Positions 5,892 through 9,674 of a stretch of DNA of 9,674 nt are shown piece after piece. Position numbers and translations under genes: made by a program. Each line of letters begins with the position of its first letter. Position 1 is the stretch's first letter. A model generated the notes under the pieces. That model was not told the origin of the DNA, did no database searches, and saw nothing but the letters and a program-made list of their open reading frames with translations. The DNA is from Betaproteobacteria bacterium (GTDB lineage: Bacteria; Desulfobacterota; Desulfovibrionia; Desulfovibrionales; Desulfovibrionaceae): the NCBI GenBank assembly GCA_009778295.1, contig WRKB01000279.1, positions 1-9,674 on the forward strand. Direction: 5' to 3'.

Positions 5892-6638
5892 CTAGACGCG
5901 CCGGAAGCGTCCCTCTTCCCAAGTTATTCCCAAATGATACTGCACAAAGGCATCGACAACACGGCCACACTGGCGGCGTTCAGCAGGATCCAAGTGTGCA
6001 GCATCCCACAGAAGCGGCGCACTGTTTTGTACTTTACGCAGAAAAACCAGACTCGCCAAAGCCAGATCCAGCGTGTAACGCCCCGTAGTACGGCAGTCCC
6101 GGCAGAGTAATCCTCCTTGATCCAGAAGGAATTGCCAGTTCTCTCCCTCCCGTGCCTGACGCCCGCACCGGACGCAGCCGTGCAGGAAGGGGGCAAACCC
6201 CTGATCAGAGGCTATGCGCAAGCGGAACAGCAACGCCAGAAGCGAGGAAGGGGGAGAATCTTGCTCAAGAAGAGCCAGAATATCCTCAGCCAACGAGAAA
6301 GCTCCGCGCGCCTCTTCACCCTGTACGCCCAGCACCTCCAGAAAACGCAGGCAATTCATGGCCAAACCCAGGCGGTGTCCGTCCGTGCGCAGACGGCGCA
6401 GCCCCTGGAGCAGCGAAGCTTCCTGCAAAGCCAGATAGCCGGCGAGACGCGTATTTTTTACCCGGCACATGATGCTGTTGCCGATATCCAGACAACCGCA
6501 GAAACGTTTCCGGCTCCGGCTGCCCCCGAAAGCAAAGGCCGTCAGCACACCTTGCCGCCGCGTCAGCAAACGCACCCACATGTCTGCTTCCCGAAAACGC
6601 CCCACATGGAGCACCAAAGCTTTATCCGTCCATTCCAT
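5892..6638 (-). CDS. recO: DNA repair protein RecO
   Basis: RecO works with RecR (and RecF) to load RecA on SSB-coated single-stranded DNA during gap repair and also anneals complementary strands. From the ATG at 6638 the product is 248 residues, normal for the family. The N-terminal OB fold opens MEWTDKALVLHVGRFREAD and includes LTAFAFGGSRSRKRF. A helical middle domain follows, with a zinc-finger-like CxxC pair at residues 155/158 (CVRCG) and 179/182 (CRDC). The last conserved part is FVQYHLGI. The frame is open to a TTG at 6653, but neither start has a clear Shine-Dalgarno sequence and the ATG matches RecO N-termini. It lies 46 nt downstream of rodZ in the same direction and is probably co-transcribed. 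Confidence 0.93.
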   Translation of the reverse strand: MEWTDKALVLHVGRFREADMWVRLLTRRQGVLTAFAFGGSRSRKRFCGCLDIGNSIMCRVKNTRLAGYLALQEASLLQGLRRLRTDGHRLGLAMNCLRFLEVLGVQGEEARGAFSLAEDILALLEQDSPPSSLLALLFRLRIASDQGFAPFLHGCVRCGRQAREGENWQFLLDQGGLLCRDCRTTGRYTLDLALASLVFLRKVQNSAPLLWDAAHLDPAERRQCGRVVDAFVQYHLGITWEEGRFRRV

Positions 6639-6684
6639 AGCATTGACTTGCAAAAAGTTATCGGGGCGAAAGCGGGCACGGGAG

Positions 6685-7605
6685 CTACGGATTGCCGGGG
6701 AAGGTCAGCGTCTTGACTTGCCCTGCGTCTCCCGGTGGCTCCTGATCCCGGCCATCCAGGCGAATCCTTACGCCCCCGGCATTTCCGAGCTTGAGCGTCA
6801 GTTTTTTGCTGAAGGTCAAAGCAAAGGTATCGCCTTTGCGTAAGGAAAACTCACGGGTATTCGTGTCGTCGGCATTGGAATGCACCCAGCATTCCGCAAG
6901 GGCGATGATGATAAGCTGGTGTGGGCCGGCGGAAGAACCTGCGGATAAAGACGTTGTCTGCGGCACTGCGACGGGAACATTTTCCGCTTCCGTCCGGCGG
7001 CTGTCCGCTGGAACAGCCGGGGAGCCGGACTGGCCCGGTGCGGCAGGCACCACAGCAGCCGGAGACGGACTTACGCCCGACGGCGGACTTGTCTGCCGGC
7101 CCGCTACCCGGTTTTCACTTTCCGGCGGCAGGGCACCCTTCACCTGCGCCGCCGGAGGCGGGATTTCACTTTTGGCGGGGACGGCCATCTTGGTCTTTGG
7201 GGATGCCCCAGAAGGCAAACGCAAATCCAGGTCGCGGAAAAACCAAAATCCACCCGTAGCAGCCAGAAGAATCAGCACCAGGCTGAAAAATACCGCAAAG
7301 CGGCCTTTTCCGCTGTTTTCTCTTTCCGCTATGGGTTCATAGAGAACGGAAGATTGATGGAGATCACCGGGCCACCCATCTTCTATGCCGACATGAACCA
7401 GTCCCGGCTCCAGTTCAAGCAGCGCTCCGTAAGCTTTCACAAAACCGCGGGCATACGCGGCCTGGGGCAATACCTCAATATCCGCCTGTTCTATGGCGCG
7501 CACGACACGAGGCATAAGCTTCAGGCGGCCAGCCACTTCTTCAACGCTCAAGCCGCGCCGTTCGCGTTCCTGACGAAGAATATGTCCCAGTTCTTCAAAG
7601 CTCAT
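6685..7605 (-). CDS. rodZ: RodZ-like cell-shape protein (HTH, membrane anchor, DUF4115)
   Basis: RodZ links cytoplasmic MreB filaments to the elongation machinery in the envelope. From the ATG at 7605 the product is 306 residues. It has an N-terminal helix-turn-helix domain of the HTH_25 type (about 2-68; LGHILRQERERRGLSVEEVA, LPQAAYARGFVKAYGALL), one transmembrane segment (about 103-123, FAVFFSLVLILLAATGGFWFF), a Pro/Ala/Ser-rich periplasmic linker (about 130-228) and a C-terminal beta domain of the DUF4115 type (about 229-304; ALAECWVHSNAD, FSLRKGDTFALTF, KLTLKLGNAGGV). The frame is open to a GTG at 7683, but 7605 matches family N-termini (MSFEELGHIL); AGGGA stands 12 nt upstream, slightly far. 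It is followed by recO after 79 nt including the stop-to-ATG gap of 46 nt. In cocci or curved cells the exact role may differ. Confidence 0.9.
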   Translation of the reverse strand: MSFEELGHILRQERERRGLSVEEVAGRLKLMPRVVRAIEQADIEVLPQAAYARGFVKAYGALLELEPGLVHVGIEDGWPGDLHQSSVLYEPIAERENSGKGRFAVFFSLVLILLAATGGFWFFRDLDLRLPSGASPKTKMAVPAKSEIPPPAAQVKGALPPESENRVAGRQTSPPSGVSPSPAAVVPAAPGQSGSPAVPADSRRTEAENVPVAVPQTTSLSAGSSAGPHQLIIIALAECWVHSNADDTNTREFSLRKGDTFALTFSKKLTLKLGNAGGVRIRLDGRDQEPPGDAGQVKTLTFPGNP

Positions 7606-7712
7606 TCCGTTGGCGCATCCCTGGAGCATTTTCATTACTGGCTGCGGGAAATCATATTTTCCGCATCGCTGAAGGCAAAACACGATTTCCGGTTCGCTCC
7701 GCCGCCTGCTAC

Positions 7713-7731
7713 GGCGCGACCGGATCGCGCC
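7713..7731 (-). other. Perfect 7-bp hairpin upstream of rodZ
   Basis: GGCGCGA and TCGCGCC pair exactly around a 5-nt loop in the 203-nt spacer between the SurA-like gene and rodZ. No U-run follows on either strand, so it is not a typical terminator. Apart from it and an A/T-rich stretch near 7765-7795, I see no clear promoter or gene in this spacer. Confidence 0.35.
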
Positions 7732-7808
7732 TGCCGGGTGCTCGGAGCTTGCAATATCCCTGCTCCGGTCAATATATCAATCAAAATTGCGTTTGGAGTG
7801 AGCGTTGC

Positions 7809-8822
7809 CTACATGCCTTTAATAGTCACAATGGCACGGCTACGCAGCCCTTGCGTATATTCCTCAAAACGAGCCTTCAACAGAGGTTCGCGTAAAATAG
7901 CTTCAATTTCCGGCGTTGCTTCCGCCAAAGTGCTCATCTTGTCGCCACCGACTTTTTCCAGAAGTTTAATTTGGGCTTTTATCTGGTACTGTTCGTGCGG
8001 GATAATAAAAATATCGCTGACATCGCCGGGATTCATGGCAGAGACGCGTTCCCGCCAGTCCGGCGACATCTCTTTCCAGCGAGCAGGCGCCAGCGCCCCA
8101 TCATTTTTCTTGGTGGCAGGATCTGCCGAATACTGACGAACCGCCTCCTCAAAGCTCAGCTTGCCTGACTTGATGCGTTGCGCAACAGCGTCGCCATCAA
8201 TATTGGGGGGGTACACGATGATAGCCATGCGCACTTCCGAGATCGCCTTGAACGATTCCTTATGCTCCTCATAATATTTGGCAATCTCCTCCTTGGAGAG
8301 AACGATTTTGCGGGCGACCATGCCCGACACCAGCCGCTGGCGCAACAGATTCCTGCGAATTTTTTCACGCAGGCTCTTCATGTCCATACCTTCCTGCTTG
8401 AGCTGCTTTTCAAGCTCTTCGGGGGCCAATTTCCGCTGCTGCATGAGATGGGTTACTTCTTTATCCACCTCGCTTTCCGGCAGTTCCGTCTTCAAGCGCA
8501 CAGCTTCCTGATACAGGAGGATATCGTTAATTTGGGCGTCAAGCGCCTCTTTATAGATTGCATCAATCTGGGCGCGCTGTTCAGGATTGTTCGGGTTGAG
8601 CCTGCGCCGCATGATTTCCGTCTGGGCCATTCTTTCGACATCAAGGGTGGTAATTCGTTCTCCATTGACCACGGCCACAATTTTACCCACTGTCGCTGAG
8701 GGAACAGCTTCTTCGGGCACGGATGCCGGCACAAGGGGCCGAATATTGCCGCCCCGGGACGCGGCGTAGGCGGACTCTGCCATACATATACCCAGCAACA
8801 ACAACAAAATACACTTTTTCAA
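7809..8822 (-). CDS. SurA-like periplasmic chaperone / parvulin-type foldase
   Basis: SurA-like proteins escort unfolded outer-membrane and secreted proteins through the periplasm. The product is 337 residues: a signal peptide (1-20, MKKCILLLLLGICMAE, cleavage after AYA), an N-terminal chaperone domain starting at VAVVNGERITTLDVERM (about 50-65) and rich in helices (65-190), and a single parvulin-like domain (about 195-290). In that domain the catalytic His of the usual HIL motif is replaced (RMAIIV), the GGDLG motif reads NDGAL, and the final His motif is YQIKAQ, so isomerase activity is doubtful. The start codon is TTG at 8822, supported by AAGGAT six nucleotides upstream and by the signal peptide that begins exactly there. 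The 203-nt spacer to rodZ and a second SurA-like gene upstream suggest an envelope-biogenesis cluster. Confidence 0.85.
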   Translation of the reverse strand: MKKCILLLLLGICMAESAYAASRGGNIRPLVPASVPEEAVPSATVGKIVAVVNGERITTLDVERMAQTEIMRRRLNPNNPEQRAQIDAIYKEALDAQINDILLYQEAVRLKTELPESEVDKEVTHLMQQRKLAPEELEKQLKQEGMDMKSLREKIRRNLLRQRLVSGMVARKIVLSKEEIAKYYEEHKESFKAISEVRMAIIVYPPNIDGDAVAQRIKSGKLSFEEAVRQYSADPATKKNDGALAPARWKEMSPDWRERVSAMNPGDVSDIFIIPHEQYQIKAQIKLLEKVGGDKMSTLAEATPEIEAILREPLLKARFEEYTQGLRSRAIVTIKGM

Positions 8823-8828
8823 TCTGGC

Positions 8829-8834
8829 ATCCTT
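8829..8834 (-). promoter_or_regulatory. Shine-Dalgarno site that fixes a TTG start
   Basis: AAGGAT lies 6 nt before the TTG at 8822-8820 of the SurA-like gene. The signal peptide begins directly at this codon. The next in-frame ATG is residue 14, inside the hydrophobic core, so the TTG is the sensible start. Confidence 0.6.
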
Positions 8835-8840
8835 ACATTA

Positions 8841-8860
8841 CCCCTACCTGCAGGCAAGGG
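8841..8860 (-). other. 8-bp hairpin in the 5' region of the SurA-like gene
   Basis: CCCUUGCC and GGUAGGGG pair (two G-U) around a UGCA loop, 6 nt before the AAGGAT ribosome binding site. The position would allow an effect on translation or mRNA stability. It is not followed by a U-run. Confidence 0.3.
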
Positions 8861-8876
8861 CAGTTAATCAAAGACA

Positions 8877-8913
8877 ATTGTAATCTTTTATCGTTGAATA
8901 CAAAAATTTGCAA
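8877..8913 (-). promoter_or_regulatory. Weak candidate promoter between the two SurA-like genes
   Basis: This A/T-rich part of the 115-nt spacer offers two arrangements on the minus strand: TTGCAA with TAAAAG at 17 nt, or TTGTAT with TACAAT at 15 nt. Neither is convincing, but the stretch is clearly richer in A/T than its surroundings and sits at a sensible distance (about 55 nt) from the TTG start. The gene may instead be transcribed from upstream. Confidence 0.25.
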
Positions 8914-8937
8914 TGTGGCGGAACGGCGGGGAGTGCT

Positions 8938-9674
8938 TCATTTTCCCTCCGATCCGGCAGAAACGGGATGTTCCTGCAGATAAACCGACACGCGAATATC
9001 GGCCTTTCGGACAGCCTGCTCTCTCCAGATCGCATATTTTTCCTCTACCTTCTCCTCAACGAGCGCCCGCTCAATAAGAGGATAGGCCTCAATGATACTC
9101 ATACGGTTTGCGGGGACATCCTCCAACACCTGCACCGCCTGATACTGAAATTGCATTTTTCTGACCGGGCTTATATCGCCGGCTTTGAGGGTTTCAACAT
9201 CCTTACGCCATTCCTCGGGCACGGATACTTTGAGCATCACCGTTTTCTGCTCCAGAATCCCCGGCGGAAGGGAAGCGCCTGACGCTTCCAGCAAAGCCGC
9301 ACGGGCTATTTCCACCTGGTCTTGCGTCTCTCCCGAAATAATCCGCAGATACAAAGACGCCGGGTAGGAAAAATCCTGCTCATGCTGCGCATAGTATGCC
9401 TGTATTTCTTCCAGAGAAGGTTCGACACCCCGGGAAAGTATTTTTTCCGCGAAAAGCTCAAGGGCAAGCTGGTTATGCAGAAATTCGCGCCAAGTCTGGA
9501 TGTCCATTTGCCCTTCCAGCAAAGACTGTTCGAACTCTCCTCCCGGATAATCGGCACGGATGCGCGCTTCTTCCGTACGCATCCGCTCGGGGGGCACATC
9601 CTGGCCGATTTTGCGTAATTCCTGCAACACAAGACTATGAATAATCAACGAAGCCAAGGTGATACCGTATTGTT
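8938..9674 (-). CDS. SurA/PpiC-like periplasmic foldase, 5' end outside window
   Basis: The frame is open to the window edge, giving at least 244 residues; the N-terminus with any signal peptide is missing. The first visible residues, YGITLASLIIHSLVLQELRK, look like the SurA N-terminal chaperone domain, followed by a helical part (EQSLLEGQMDIQTWREFLHN, LALELFAEKI). A degenerate parvulin-like domain follows (from about SYPASLYLRIISGE to LKAGDISPVRKMQFQYQAVQVLED), and a C-terminal helix returns to the chaperone fold (LIERALVEEKVEEKYAIWREQAVRKADIRV). The HIL and GGDLG motifs of active parvulins are absent. A TTG at 9657 is open in frame but would cut into the N-terminal domain, so the true start is upstream. 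It is the first of two SurA-like genes in tandem, 115 nt apart. Confidence 0.8.
   Translation of the reverse strand, partial: QYGITLASLIIHSLVLQELRKIGQDVPPERMRTEEARIRADYPGGEFEQSLLEGQMDIQTWREFLHNQLALELFAEKILSRGVEPSLEEIQAYYAQHEQDFSYPASLYLRIISGETQDQVEIARAALLEASGASLPPGILEQKTVMLKVSVPEEWRKDVETLKAGDISPVRKMQFQYQAVQVLEDVPANRMSIIEAYPLIERALVEEKVEEKYAIWREQAVRKADIRVSVYLQEHPVSAGSEGK

Noticed and set aside
5816..6088. 90-codon plus-strand frame starting in the recO-glycosyltransferase spacer
   Set aside because: Most of it runs antisense through recO. The first part lies in the repeat-like element but shows no transposase motif.
7713..7731. Terminator after the SurA-like gene
   Set aside because: The stem is perfect but no U-tract follows and the stop codon is about 80 nt away.
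1..9674. CRISPR array, toxin-antitoxin pair, phage genes or intact transposase
   Set aside because: No regular direct repeats with spacers and no matching protein families were seen on reading both strands.

Overview
All well-supported genes in this window lie on the minus strand, so transcription runs from high to low coordinates. Moderate GC content, RecO, RodZ, S10 and L3 sequences of the type I associate with sulfate-reducing Desulfovibrionaceae, and two SurA-like genes beside rodZ and recO together suggest a Desulfovibrio/Bilophila-like deltaproteobacterium (Desulfobacterota). This is family resemblance from memory, not a database search.

Read in the direction of transcription, the window opens with an envelope and DNA-repair block. 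It holds a 5'-truncated SurA/PpiC-like periplasmic foldase gene (9674-8938), a second SurA-like gene with a clear signal peptide and a TTG start (8822-7809), rodZ (7605-6685) and recO (6638-5892). Next comes a 202-nt spacer (5690s excluded, 5639-5891 in full) that carries a TA-flanked imperfect inverted repeat, possibly a MITE or insertion-sequence remnant. After it lies a two- or three-gene surface-glycan module: a GT4-type glycosyltransferase (5638-4520), a polyprenyl-phosphate sugar-1-phosphate transferase resembling the PEP-CTERM/exosortase-associated type (4492-3143), and a small predicted secreted protein (3130-2867).

The last block is the start of the S10 ribosomal-protein operon: rpsJ (S10), rplC (L3), rplD (L4), rplW (L23) and rplB (L2, cut by the window end). 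A near-consensus sigma-70 promoter at 2839-2811 stands in front of it. The predicted transcript start near 2804 leaves a leader of about 488 nt before rpsJ that has no convincing gene and is rich in perfect hairpins, including two arrangements that cannot form together. This leader is the strongest candidate for an undescribed regulatory element here.

The blocks are functionally distinct: periplasmic protein folding, cell shape and recombination repair; lipid-linked glycan initiation and extension; and ribosome assembly. I see no tRNA, rRNA, CRISPR array, toxin-antitoxin pair, phage gene or intact transposase. The plus strand shows no convincing gene.
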